Source of the DNA: Olavius sp. associated proteobacterium Delta 1
GTDB taxonomy: Bacteria; Desulfobacterota; Desulfobacteria; Desulfobacterales; JAFDCJ01
Assembly: GCA_902749685.1 (NCBI GenBank)
Contig: CACVKW010000590.1
Coordinates: 1-55,556, forward strand
Direction: 5' to 3'
DNA length: 55,556 nucleotides
A program made the position numbers and the translations under genes. The notes under the pieces are model-generated. The model was not told the DNA's origin. It ran no database searches and saw only the letters and a program-made list of their open reading frames with translations. This document shows, piece by piece, positions 17,251 to 25,047 of this stretch (positions within the stretch are counted from its first letter, which is position 1; the number at the start of each line of letters is the position of its first letter).

Positions 17251-18807
17251 ATGTTTAATGAAAGCAAAATCAGCCAACGATTGCAAAAACTGGAAAAGCA
17301 CCTGGAACAGGAAAACCCGATCCTCTCCGATGTGGTTCAAAATTTCCGTGAATTGGATGGAATCAGTCGCCGAATCGGCTTTTTCCACCGGGAAGAGTCC
17401 CATGCGACCCGGACGCCCTGGTGGCCGCTAATTTCGATTCTGGGAATTTATTCAGCAGGGAAATCCAGCTTTATCAATCATTTTCTTCAATACAACCTCC
17501 AAGCAGTGGGTATCCAGGCGGTCGATGACAAGTTTAGTGTTATCTGTTTTACGCGGGATAAAAAAGATAGAGTCCTGCCCGGTCTGGCGCTGGACGCCGA
17601 TCCCCGCTTTCCGTTGTACAAAATCAGCCAGGCCATAGAAGAAGTGGCCGAGGGCCAGGGTGAACATATTGATGCCTACCTGCAATTAAAAACATGTCCC
17701 AGTGAAATTTTACGCGGCAAAATCCTCATTGATTCACCGGGCTTTGATGCAGATGATCAACGAACCTCCACTCTGCGGATCACCGATCACATCATGAATC
17801 TGTCGGATTTGGTCCTGGTTTTTTTCGATGCCCGACACCCGGAAACCGGATCCATGCGCGATACCCTGCAGCATCTGGTAAAGGCAACCGTGAATCGGCG
17901 CGATTCAAACAAGTTTTTGTATATTCTTAATCAGATTGATGTAACCGCCAATGAGGATAATCTGGAGGAAGTGTTTGCAGCCTGGCAACGGGCGCTGGCA
18001 CAGTACGGTTTAACAGCCGGTTCATCCTATGCCATATACCATGAGGATGCGGCGATTCCCTTTGACAACGAGGAGGTCAAAACCCGATACGAAAGCAAGC
18101 GCCAGGCTGACTCCAGTGCCATAATCAACCGCATCGAGCAGGTGGGCGTGGAGCGCGCTTACCGGATCGTGGGCATGCTGGAACAAACCGCCCAGATGCT
18201 GAAACAGGATGTTGTCAGCCGCTTGGAGCGATTTAGGGAGGGCTTGCGCCGCAAGGTTCTGTGGCTGGAAGGTGCGATTTTGGCCGCCTTGCTGGTGGCC
18301 TTTTTGGGGCTGACCATTGGGGGAGGCTACTGGCATGGACTGTCTCTGTCGCTGCCGTTTCTGGATCTGGTCATGTTAAACGATTATACATTTTTCGGCA
18401 CGCTTGCCATATTGTTGGCCCTGATTGGCTTCGTGCACTTTCGCATCCGGCGATGGGGGACGAAAAAAGTCTCCGCCAGGCTGCTGGCGGAAATAAAGGA
18501 TCCCGATTTACATCCGAACTACAAACGGGCCTTTCGCAAAAACAGCCGCTGGTGGCGCACTATATATTGGCCGAACCCGGCCGGCTGGGGAAAACGCACC
18601 GCGGCCAGACTGGAAAAAGTTCTGGACGACAGCAACGCCTATATCCAGAAACTCAATGATGAGTATACCAATCCTTCAGGTAGTGGCAAAATTGCAGCAG
18701 AAATCGAGCAGCAGGCACCGGAAAAATTAGAAAGACCAGACTTCTCACAGGCCGAATCCGGAAATTTAATGCCGGATAACTCCGATCCGCTCACCTCGAA
18801 AAACTAG
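17251..18807 (+). CDS. Dynamin-family large GTPase with two transmembrane segments
   Basis: A 518-residue protein. The G domain has the P-loop GIYSAGKSS (~65-73, Lys71), switch/G3 DSPGFD (~163) and G4 NQID (~226), in the spacing of dynamin/EHD-like GTPases. A helical stalk region (~280-335) follows. Then come two hydrophobic segments (ALLVAFLGLTIGGGYW, ~341-362, and FFGTLAILLALIGFVHF, ~383-400) and a cytoplasmic C-terminal domain with a Pro/Gln-rich tail. Bacterial members anchor in the membrane through such a hairpin and are implicated in membrane remodelling or repair; the role here is inferred. The next gene starts immediately after the stop codon (TAGATG), so the two are co-translated or at least co-transcribed. 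Confidence 0.85.
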   Translation: MFNESKISQRLQKLEKHLEQENPILSDVVQNFRELDGISRRIGFFHREESHATRTPWWPLISILGIYSAGKSSFINHFLQYNLQAVGIQAVDDKFSVICFTRDKKDRVLPGLALDADPRFPLYKISQAIEEVAEGQGEHIDAYLQLKTCPSEILRGKILIDSPGFDADDQRTSTLRITDHIMNLSDLVLVFFDARHPETGSMRDTLQHLVKATVNRRDSNKFLYILNQIDVTANEDNLEEVFAAWQRALAQYGLTAGSSYAIYHEDAAIPFDNEEVKTRYESKRQADSSAIINRIEQVGVERAYRIVGMLEQTAQMLKQDVVSRLERFREGLRRKVLWLEGAILAALLVAFLGLTIGGGYWHGLSLSLPFLDLVMLNDYTFFGTLAILLALIGFVHFRIRRWGTKKVSARLLAEIKDPDLHPNYKRAFRKNSRWWRTIYWPNPAGWGKRTAARLEKVLDDSNAYIQKLNDEYTNPSGSGKIAAEIEQQAPEKLERPDFSQAESGNLMPDNSDPLTSKN

Positions 18808-19275
18808 ATGGCTAAAAAGACTCAAAAAATTGTCATCGGCCAAGATGAGGCCGTATTCTGGCTGGATGAAAACGGTTGCTGGCAAAATCAACACGGCAAA
18901 TTCAAGCATAAAAAAATAATCCATTACTTTCATTCCCGTATCAAACGGGATCGACAGGGTTATTATCTTTACCAGGAAAATGGGAACTGCGCCGAAAAGG
19001 TCTACTTCCCTTATGAAGACCAAGCTCTGTTTGTGTTTAATGTGATCCAACAAGATGATGTCACCTTGGTATTAAACACCAATAAACAGGTTAAGCTGCA
19101 GCCGCACAAACTTTTTATCAAAAACGACTGCCTGTATATGCACATGGGAGAAGAAATCATTAAATTTGCCGAACAGGGGCTGATAAAGATCGCCCAGCTT
19201 CTGGAAGAAGAAAACGGCCAGCTATTTATTCGAATCAAAGACCGACGCTACAAGATACCTGCAATGACGGTATAA
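18808..19275 (+). CDS. DUF1285-like conserved hypothetical protein
   Basis: A 155-residue soluble protein whose ATG directly abuts the stop codon of the dynamin-like GTPase. Segments such as WLDENGCWQNQHGKF, then IIHYFHSRIKRDRQGYYLY and VYFPYEDQALFV, recall the layout of DUF1285 proteins (an opening 'D.nG.W...G..i', then a 'd..G.YyL' strand and an 'edqafvV' strand). This similarity is by eye only. No catalytic residues are evident. Its tight coupling to the GTPase suggests a functional link. An interspersed palindromic repeat begins at its stop codon. Confidence 0.6.
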   Translation: MAKKTQKIVIGQDEAVFWLDENGCWQNQHGKFKHKKIIHYFHSRIKRDRQGYYLYQENGNCAEKVYFPYEDQALFVFNVIQQDDVTLVLNTNKQVKLQPHKLFIKNDCLYMHMGEEIIKFAEQGLIKIAQLLEEENGQLFIRIKDRRYKIPAMTV

Positions 19276-19341
19276 CCTGAATTTTGCACGAGTCCTCCAG
19301 AGGCGGATAAATCGGAGGCTTTCCGATGCAAGATTCAGGTT
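19274..19341 (+). repeat. 68-bp palindromic element, CCTGAATTTTGCA family
   Basis: AACCTGAATTTTGCA (19274-19288) is mirrored by TGCAAGATTCAGGTT (19327-19341). The centre contains CCTCCAGAGGCGGAT and CGGAGG. A related copy in reverse orientation lies at 12608-12685. It overlaps the stop codon of the preceding gene and could form a long hairpin in the transcript. Confidence 0.65.
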
Positions 19342-19419
19342 TAATCAGCCTCAAACTAATTCATCGGCGAATTCCGCCGCCGCCTAAAGCGTGGTCAACA
19401 ACTGAAAGGAGCCAATTTC

Positions 19420-20250
19420 ATGCGTCTCAGAAACCTATTTATTCCCGTTACCGATATGAATACGGAGCAGTTGCAAACCTTCGTCGACTCAAACGAAGAA
19501 GGCAGCTTCACCCTGCTGGATGTACGCCAACCATCGGAATATGAGGCAGCCCGTATTCCGGGCAGCAAGCTGCTCCCGTTGCCGACGCTGGACGACAGGT
19601 TAAATGAATTGGATTCTCAAAAACCGGTAATTGCCTATTGAGCAGCCGGCCGACGCAGCCGGGCCGCTGCACAGATACTGACCGGTAGAGGCTTCAAGCA
19701 GGTTTACAACCTGGCAGGGGGCATTGCCGCCTGGCAGGGTCAGGCCGCCGCCGGTCCCGGGGATATGGGAATGCTGTCTATAAAAGGTGATGAAACGCCG
19801 CAAGAGGTCATTGGCCTCAGCTATGGACTGGAAGAAGGGCTACAGAAATTTTATGCCGCCTCCGCCAACCTGGCAATCGATCCGGCGGTTGTCCAGATTC
19901 TTGCCAAATTAGCTGAAATTGAAGTGAGACACAAACAGAGGCTGTTTGAGCTGTATCTTGCAGTTGAACCCAATCCTCAGGGCAGAGAAGCTTTCGAGGC
20001 CGATATCAACTCGGAGATGACCGAAGGCGGATTTAACCCGGATAAACTGCTTGAACAAAATCTGCCGACCTTTAAATCAACCGCGGATGTACTGAATTTC
20101 GCCATGATGCTCGAGGCGCAGGCCATGGATTTATATATGCGGTACGCAGATAAATGTGAAGACCAACAGGTCAAGGCAGTTCTTTTCAAAATGGCGGAGG
20201 AAGAAAAAGCCCATTTAAAGAGCCTGGGGGACCTTATAGGAAAACAATGA
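19420..20250 (+). CDS. Selenocysteine-containing rhodanese fused to a ferritin-like domain (UGA read-through)
   Basis: A 276-residue selenoprotein if UGA 19639-19641 is read as selenocysteine (residue 74). The rhodanese domain (~5-110) runs in one frame through the UGA: FTLLDVRQPSEYEAARIPGS, then PVIAY-Sec-AAGRRSRAAAQIL, then VYNLAGGIAAWQG. The UGA falls exactly where rhodaneses carry their catalytic cysteine (normally VYC..G.RS). A ferritin-like diiron domain (~125-276) follows, with EVRHKQRL, EAQAMDLY and EEEKAHLKSL carrying the expected Glu/His pairs. A hairpin directly after the UGA fits a bacterial SECIS. The start has AAAGGAG upstream; the stop overlaps the next gene's ATG. The likely role is sulfane-sulfur or peroxide chemistry at a selenol, coupled to a diiron site. 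Sec-containing rhodaneses have been reported in deltaproteobacterial and metagenomic selenoproteome surveys; the role of this fusion is inference. Confidence 0.85.
19642..19670 (+). promoter_or_regulatory. Candidate bacterial SECIS element in the rhodanese gene
   Basis: Immediately 3' of the UGA, GCAGC (19655-19659) pairs with GCTGC (19666-19670) around a loop CGGGCC, whose first G is 20 nt after the UGA. The alternative outer pairing GCAGC (19642-19646)/GCTGC plus GGCC/GGCC gives a longer stem. In E. coli fdhF the SelB-binding loop Gs lie at about the same distance, so the geometry fits a bacterial SECIS. Confidence 0.6.
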
Positions 20251-20519
20251 AGTACTACGTTTATTTTGATGCCTATGGCCATGCCAAACGGATCATTACC
20301 GAAACGGAGCTGGCCGAAAAATTCAATAATGAGCCCCGTCATTTCTTAAGTGCCGTGTGTCAGGGACATCCGGCAGCATCAGACGGACATACATCCGGTC
20401 ATGTCGGTACCTTGAACTTTGATTCGGAAAAAGAATTAAAGGAATATCTGGAGGGGCTTGGAGACGAAATAACAGGATTTTACGGGTGCCGGTCAGAAAG
20501 CAGGCCGTATAATTTTTAA
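20247..20519 (+). CDS. Small hypothetical protein translationally coupled to the selenoprotein
   Basis: A 90-residue soluble protein whose ATG overlaps the upstream TGA (ATGA), so it is almost certainly co-translated with the rhodanese-ferritin fusion. It has His-rich and Cys-containing segments (SAVCQGHPAASDGHTSGHVG and FYGCRSESRP) and an acidic helix (EKELKEYLEGLGDE). Metal binding is possible, but no family was recognised. The acyltransferase gene follows after 3 nt. Confidence 0.65.
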   Translation: MKYYVYFDAYGHAKRIITETELAEKFNNEPRHFLSAVCQGHPAASDGHTSGHVGTLNFDSEKELKEYLEGLGDEITGFYGCRSESRPYNF

Positions 20520-20522
20520 GTC

Positions 20523-21848
20523 ATGAAAAAACAACAATTTGAAAAAATGGAATCCATGTTCCACCTCATCCAGCATGAGTGGCAGGACATTAATCCGCTC
20601 GAACTGGTAGTGTACCAGCTGGCCCGGGGCAATACATTTAACATGCGTGTCATTGGTCTTGAGGGTATCAGGCGCTTTAGGGAAGAAAATCCGGACTGCG
20701 CGATTACCTTCAAGCCGAATCACCTCAGCGAAGCCGACTTCATCCTGCTCTGCATCCTGTTCCGGGAACACAACATGAAAGTGCTGGTTGAGGGAGGGGC
20801 GAATCTATTTATTGATGATATTGATATTTTCACCGATCTGCTACCGAAATTTGTGCGGGAGGATTTTAAAGACTTCCTCAAAGACCAGCGAATGAGCATC
20901 GCGCAATACCTCTCCAGCAGGGGTGCGTTTAAAGTATTCCGTGAACCGCTGAGCATCACTCAGCCTGACGGCAGTGAATTGACGATCGGCAGAAAAGAGA
21001 TTATTTCTTTAACCCGTGCCTATCGGTACCACCTCGTGCAAGAAAAGGAGATGTTTGTTACCTTCCCCGGTTACTCCAGCATTAAACTGGGTCTGCTGGA
21101 TCTGCTTAAAAAAGACGGCACAAAAACCGGCAGAAGCTATACCGGAAAAATAGACGGGTTTCATCATCTTCCGTTTCAAATGGATATCGAGGCTTCGCTG
21201 GAGACCGAGATCGACGTCTATGTTGTGCCGGTAAACATTGCTTATGAGCGGGTTTTAGAAGATGAACACTTTGCCAAACTAACCCGGCTTTATGAAAGCG
21301 GTGAGAGCAAAAGAGAAATATACATAAACGATCTGGGCTATATTGTTAAAGAATTTTACGGTGATAAAAATAAAGGGGGTCTTTCCATCAAATTTGGTGA
21401 ACCGCGCAAAATTAACGCCCCGGATTTAAAAGAAGGCTTCGTCAGTCGGAAAATAAAAAGTGCCGCCCATAAGCATGCTGAGGAATCTTTTGACAATATG
21501 CTGGCGATGCAGCCCATATTCCCGGCCAATATCTATTTTTCCGCGTTTGCTGATAACTTCAACCGGACACCCGTAAGCGTTATGAAAGAAAAAATCGATG
21601 ACATCAGAGATCATTTAAGAACCCTGGTCTGGGGCAAAGCCAAGCGACGGGTGGATTTACATTATGTCCTCGGTTACAACCACCACATCATTTCGGCTGA
21701 TGAGATTATCAACCGCACATTTCAGATTTTCAGCCGGCCGAACAGACATATTACGGATATCGACGGAGATATGTTCGTGGTCTATAACAAAGAGGTGGCG
21801 CAGCAGTACAAAAATCATACGGCCCACTTTTTTGAAAATTTAAATTAA
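20523..21848 (+). CDS. PlsB/GPAT-like glycerophosphate acyltransferase family protein
   Basis: A 441-residue protein. The acyltransferase H(X4)D motif is NHLSEAD (His67-Asp72), followed by FREPLS and by a VTFPGYSS segment where GPAT/DHAPAT-type enzymes have their phosphate-binding blocks. Family members transfer acyl groups to glycerol-3-phosphate or related acceptors during phospholipid synthesis. It is much shorter than E. coli PlsB (about 800 residues) and shows no obvious membrane helix, so its acceptor is uncertain. It ends the plus-strand string that starts with the dynamin-like GTPase, which hints at a membrane-maintenance theme; this is inference. The start lacks a strong ribosome binding site and may depend on coupling to the gene 3 nt upstream. 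Confidence 0.75.
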   Translation: MKKQQFEKMESMFHLIQHEWQDINPLELVVYQLARGNTFNMRVIGLEGIRRFREENPDCAITFKPNHLSEADFILLCILFREHNMKVLVEGGANLFIDDIDIFTDLLPKFVREDFKDFLKDQRMSIAQYLSSRGAFKVFREPLSITQPDGSELTIGRKEIISLTRAYRYHLVQEKEMFVTFPGYSSIKLGLLDLLKKDGTKTGRSYTGKIDGFHHLPFQMDIEASLETEIDVYVVPVNIAYERVLEDEHFAKLTRLYESGESKREIYINDLGYIVKEFYGDKNKGGLSIKFGEPRKINAPDLKEGFVSRKIKSAAHKHAEESFDNMLAMQPIFPANIYFSAFADNFNRTPVSVMKEKIDDIRDHLRTLVWGKAKRRVDLHYVLGYNHHIISADEIINRTFQIFSRPNRHITDIDGDMFVVYNKEVAQQYKNHTAHFFENLN

Positions 21849-21934
21849 TCCGCCCGGAAAAATCACATTCGCATGTTTCATACACACCCGGTATTGTGGT
21901 TTTTGAGGGCGGCGCATTTAAAGAGGAGGACAGC

Positions 21935-22354
21935 ATGCTATCACGAAGTGAGATTAAAAAATTGCTACAGGACTGGAACCAGGCTTGGGATCGGCACGAC
22001 ATAGACGGTGTCATGCAGTTGTTTCATAAGGATGTCATCTTCGAAAACTGGACCGGAGCCAAGGCCAAAGGCAAAACGAGGCTGTTAGCGGCCTGGGCAC
22101 CCTGGTTTAAAAACCACGGCGGTTTTAGATTTAGCGAGGAGGATACCTTTATTGATGAGCAGCAGCAAAAAGTACTTTACCAATGGCGCCTTGATTGGCC
22201 TTCGTTGGAAAGCGGCTTTGAGGGAAAAGCTGAAACGCGGCGCGGTGTCGACGTAATCCAATTCAAAGGCGATAAAATTATTCAGAAACTGACCTATTCC
22301 AAAACGACGATTGAAATCGAAGGAAAAAGAATAGGCCTCGCGGCCAACGCCTGA
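21935..22354 (+). CDS. SnoaL-like (NTF2 fold) protein
   Basis: A 139-residue cone-shaped NTF2-like protein, recognised from the opening WNQAWDRHDIDGVMQLFHKDVIFENW and the closing strands (GRRVDVIQF-like, then GDKIIQKLTYSKT). Such proteins are small ligand-binding or isomerase-like scaffolds, and the substrate cannot be deduced. The start at ATG 21935 has GAGGAGG upstream; a longer frame reaches 21896 without one. An AATTAATCCGCCC repeat copy lies at 21843-21855. Convergent with the next gene. Confidence 0.75.
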   Translation: MLSRSEIKKLLQDWNQAWDRHDIDGVMQLFHKDVIFENWTGAKAKGKTRLLAAWAPWFKNHGGFRFSEEDTFIDEQQQKVLYQWRLDWPSLESGFEGKAETRRGVDVIQFKGDKIIQKLTYSKTTIEIEGKRIGLAANA

Positions 22355-22373
22355 CACCGGAAAACTTGGCAGC

Positions 22374-22652
22374 CTAATCCTGGCCGGCCATATCGGAATT
22401 GCCATGTGGTTCCGCTTTGGCTTGCTCCAGTTCCTCGATGATCTCTTTCAGTCGAAATTCTCTGGCTTCAACTTTGACCATCATCATACCGAATGCTTCC
22501 GCCAATTCACTGAGGACACCGGGATATCTTCCTTTCTTCGAAAGTTCAAACAGGTGATCGGAGTCTGCCTTGTCGTATTTTCCGGAAGCAATTTTTTTGC
22601 AACAGGCATTGAGCATTTCAAACAAATCAAGATAATAGCGTTCAAAATCCAT
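22374..22652 (-). CDS. HAMP-like/coiled-coil miniprotein
   Basis: A 92-residue cytoplasmic protein with no membrane segment. The second half (LSELAEAFGMMMVKVEAREFRLKEIIEEL in outline) resembles the second helix of a HAMP domain running into the signalling coiled coil that precedes PAS or kinase modules. The first half is helical with a Cys-Cys pair (NACCKK). It could be a stand-alone signalling linker or a decayed piece of a sensor gene. AGGAGG precedes the ATG, which favours a real gene. Confidence 0.6.
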   Translation of the reverse strand: MDFERYYLDLFEMLNACCKKIASGKYDKADSDHLFELSKKGRYPGVLSELAEAFGMMMVKVEAREFRLKEIIEELEQAKAEPHGNSDMAGQD

Positions 22653-23031
22653 GATCGTCCTCCTAATTGTCCATCATTTTACCCTCTTGAATATAATTTC
22701 TTTGCAATTATGAATAAACTTGATCGACCACCAGGTGCATGATGATACCATACGGTTTGTGGTTTCGTTATTGTCTTGGTGTTCATCGTGGTTTGATCTC
22801 ATCCGGGTTCTCCACCCCAAGGCGGATCCGGCATATGGTTAACAATACAAAAAATCGATACTCAAATATATTAACTTCATTATCCGTTGGCAAGTAGCGA
22901 TAATAATCGCTTGAACCGATGAACCTCCGAATCCCACCCGTAAATGTATTGACTCCAAAAGAAATTTTATGATACTCGAGGATCTATACAATTGATTATT
23001 ATGACTAAAGCGATGGTGGAGGCGCAGCCCA
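22653..23031. other. Intergenic region between divergent genes
   Basis: About 380 bp, AT-rich toward the right, with no supported gene, RNA or clear repeat. Promoters for the minus-strand miniprotein and the plus-strand ArdC/M78 gene presumably lie here. Confidence 0.4.
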
Positions 23032-23958
23032 ATGACCAAGCAGTTGAGCCTGTTTCCGGATAGCCCGATAAATCTACCAAACAATCTGAAGGGTGAAAAT
23101 CTCGCCGACCTTGAGAACATACTCAATCCTGTTGATGAGGTATTCGCAGCCAGCACCCGTTTTAGAGATAACCGCTATGTCATGGAACTTCTGCGCTTCA
23201 TCGCTCGCTTTCCGGGTTATTCAGCCTTCAACGGCCTGTTGCTCTACACTCAAAATTCTTCCGCGATCTACGTCGCCACAGCTCGCAGCTGGAAGCAAAA
23301 ATTCGGCCGGCGGCCCAAGTCCGATGCCCACCCCATCGTAATTTTGGCACCTATGGCTCCGATTCTTTTCGTGTTCGATATCCAGGACACCGAGGGACCT
23401 CCGCCTCCTTCTGAGCTTCTGCGACCGCGCGCAACTCAGCCTCAACTGCTCGAAAAAATCTATACCAATACACGGCACAACTGTGCGGTACACGGAATAG
23501 CCGTCTATGAAACAACCATGGATCATGACACGACCGGCATTGCCAGCCGCATTACACCTGCGCTTCGAAAAAAATATCAGGATTTAGATTTGCAAAATGA
23601 CACCAGCTATTTAATCCTGATCGACAGAACCCAACCCCTGGAGGATAGGTATTCATCACTTATCCATGAGTTGGGACACATCTTTTGCAGTCATTTGGGA
23701 ATTGATCGCCATGCATGGTGGCCGGAAAGAGAAGACCTGAATGTCAATGGAGAAGAAATTGAATCTGATGCGGCTGCATATCTGGTTTGCGAGCGTTTGG
23801 GATTACAGGCCAGTTCGGCCGCGCACCTGTCCAACTACATCGAAAAGAATCATGAATTACCTGTTTTCAGTTTAAATGCGGTGCTGCAGTCGGTAGGATA
23901 CCTGGAAGACATGGGAAAATCTCCCTGGAAGGAGCCCAGGAGGCGCCGCCGACATTAG
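23032..23958 (+). CDS. ArdC-like / ImmA-IrrE (M78) zinc metallopeptidase family protein
   Basis: A 308-residue protein. The N-terminal half (~40-130; FPGYSAFNGLLLYTQN and TARSWKQKFGRRPK) resembles the ArdC/DUF1738 N-terminal fold. The C-terminal half is an M78-type protease with HELGH (His212, Glu213, His216) and a downstream EEIESDAAAYLVC that supplies the third ligand. M78 proteases cleave phage or ICE repressors; ArdC proteins protect incoming DNA from restriction. It ends in an Arg-rich tail. GGAGG lies about 9 nt upstream. No repressor or mobile genes are adjacent, so it may be a remnant of an accessory element. Confidence 0.75.
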   Translation: MTKQLSLFPDSPINLPNNLKGENLADLENILNPVDEVFAASTRFRDNRYVMELLRFIARFPGYSAFNGLLLYTQNSSAIYVATARSWKQKFGRRPKSDAHPIVILAPMAPILFVFDIQDTEGPPPPSELLRPRATQPQLLEKIYTNTRHNCAVHGIAVYETTMDHDTTGIASRITPALRKKYQDLDLQNDTSYLILIDRTQPLEDRYSSLIHELGHIFCSHLGIDRHAWWPEREDLNVNGEEIESDAAAYLVCERLGLQASSAAHLSNYIEKNHELPVFSLNAVLQSVGYLEDMGKSPWKEPRRRRRH

Positions 23959-24308
23959 ACGGCAGTACAGTAACACCACAGCCGCCTGAAAGTGAACAAC
24001 CGCACCCGCCCCATTCCGAATTCACCTCTGTTTTAGTTTCTTTTGATACACGGTTTCTGATTTTGAGAAATCAACTGCCCAAACTGTAGGAAATATTTTT
24101 CACAAACTGCAATTTCAGCAAGGACGGTCAGATTTATAACTATTTGAAATATTAAGTAATAAAAAAATTTTATGCAATTTGCACAGTTTTTGCTTAGACA
24201 TTTTTTCATAGAAATGAGGAAGAAACCTACAAAAGGCAGACCTTGTATATAATTAGCGGAAAGGAAACGCTCAGTTTAGGGATTTGTCAACAACGATGGA
24301 GGTGAGAC
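23959..24308. other. Intergenic region upstream of the pilin remnant locus
   Basis: About 350 bp without a gene, strongly AT-rich from 24110 to 24250. It contains the weak sigma-54-like site at 24178-24194. No terminator for the ArdC/M78 gene was recognised. Confidence 0.4.
24178..24194 (+). promoter_or_regulatory. Weak sigma-54-like promoter
   Basis: TTTGCAC-AGTTT-TTGCT has the -12 GC and the exact 10-nt spacing, but TG in place of the invariant -24 GG. It lies about 115 nt upstream of the 24309 gene in a pilin-like locus, and pilin genes are often sigma-54 dependent, so it is worth recording despite the mismatch. Confidence 0.25.
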
Positions 24309-24524
24309 TTGTCGGATTATCATGAAATGGCGGCCAATTTAAAAATGAAAGAAGCGCGTACCTTACATATAGAAAAGCCTGCTTATACAATTGACAGGGG
24401 CGGCCGCCGCCTGGGAATCGAGCGACGACAGTTCGACTATTCGCATTATTTTCCTGAAAGAAGAGTCGGCCTGGACCGCCGGAATCTCCCTGAAAGAAGA
24501 ATTGATACAAGGCTCAATTCGTGA
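24309..24524 (+). CDS. Arg-rich hypothetical protein with RRxGxxRR repeats
   Basis: A 71-residue basic protein starting with TTG, 6 nt after GGAGG (24298-24302). Its second half repeats a short motif: GGRRLGIERRQFDY, ERRVGLDRRNLPERR. No membrane segment. Proteins with RRSGxDRR repeats occur in many deltaproteobacteria, often at the start of larger proteins, but I cannot give a function. The pilin remnant overlaps its end in another frame, so this may be a surviving 5' gene of a small, decayed pilin locus. Confidence 0.5.
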   Translation: MSDYHEMAANLKMKEARTLHIEKPAYTIDRGGRRLGIERRQFDYSHYFPERRVGLDRRNLPERRIDTRLNS

Positions 24525-24696
24525 TCGCAATTTTAGGCGAAGGAAACTGACAGCAGAAATCGAGCCTGAAGCAGAAATCACCCGAAACGGCCTCCAAAAC
24601 CAAAAAGGCTTCACCTTAATTGAAATACTGTCTGTGATAGTGATACTCGGCCTTCAGATCTCAACTACCATTAGAGCGCCGGCCGTTTGGCAATAA
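24520..24696 (+). pseudogene. Type IV prepilin N-terminal fragment, truncated
   Basis: In this frame NQKGFTLIEILSVIVILG is a textbook prepilin leader/methylation motif: cleavage after Gly, Phe at +1, Glu at +5 of the mature protein, then the hydrophobic helix. The helix breaks off after ILG and the frame ends 14 residues later (LQISTTIRAPAVWQ). No pilin globular domain follows in any frame before 25048. The start is unclear because the long leader merges with the upstream gene. Most likely a decayed pilin or pseudopilin gene. Confidence 0.6.
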
Positions 24697-25047
24697 GGAT
24701 CTCTCACCCAAAGAATCAAACTCCAATCCCCTCCCCCGCATTCGTTTGCCGCACTTCCGCTGTTGGAACAAAACTTAGCCAAAGGGCCCGATTTTCGGCG
24801 TTAGAACAAACCCCCACCATCGGTCTATCTATTCCCTATTGATTTTACGACCATTTCTGCTTTATAATGGCATATTATAATTGCAGTCGCCGACGGTGGG
24901 TCAACATCAAAATATTCCCATCAGATATTAAATAGCAAATATGTTTTAGCCACACCCGATATCGCTATTTTTGGGCGGCGTAAATAACGGCAGCGTGGAT
25001 TCCCGGATAGCTGCGCAGATTGAAAACAATGGAGGTGCATAATTTAG
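24697..25047. other. Intergenic region after the pilin remnant
   Basis: About 350 bp without a gene. CCCACCATCGG (24813-24823) and CCGACGGTGGG (24890-24900) are inverted repeats with one mismatch, 66 bp apart, and could frame a hairpin or a small decayed element. A ribosome binding site (GGAGGTG, 25030-25036) for the next gene lies at the right edge. Confidence 0.45.

Noticed and set aside
24391..24519. Long N-terminal extension of the pilin frame
   Set aside because: It overlaps the RRxGxxRR gene in another frame and prepilin leaders are short; it is a shadow.
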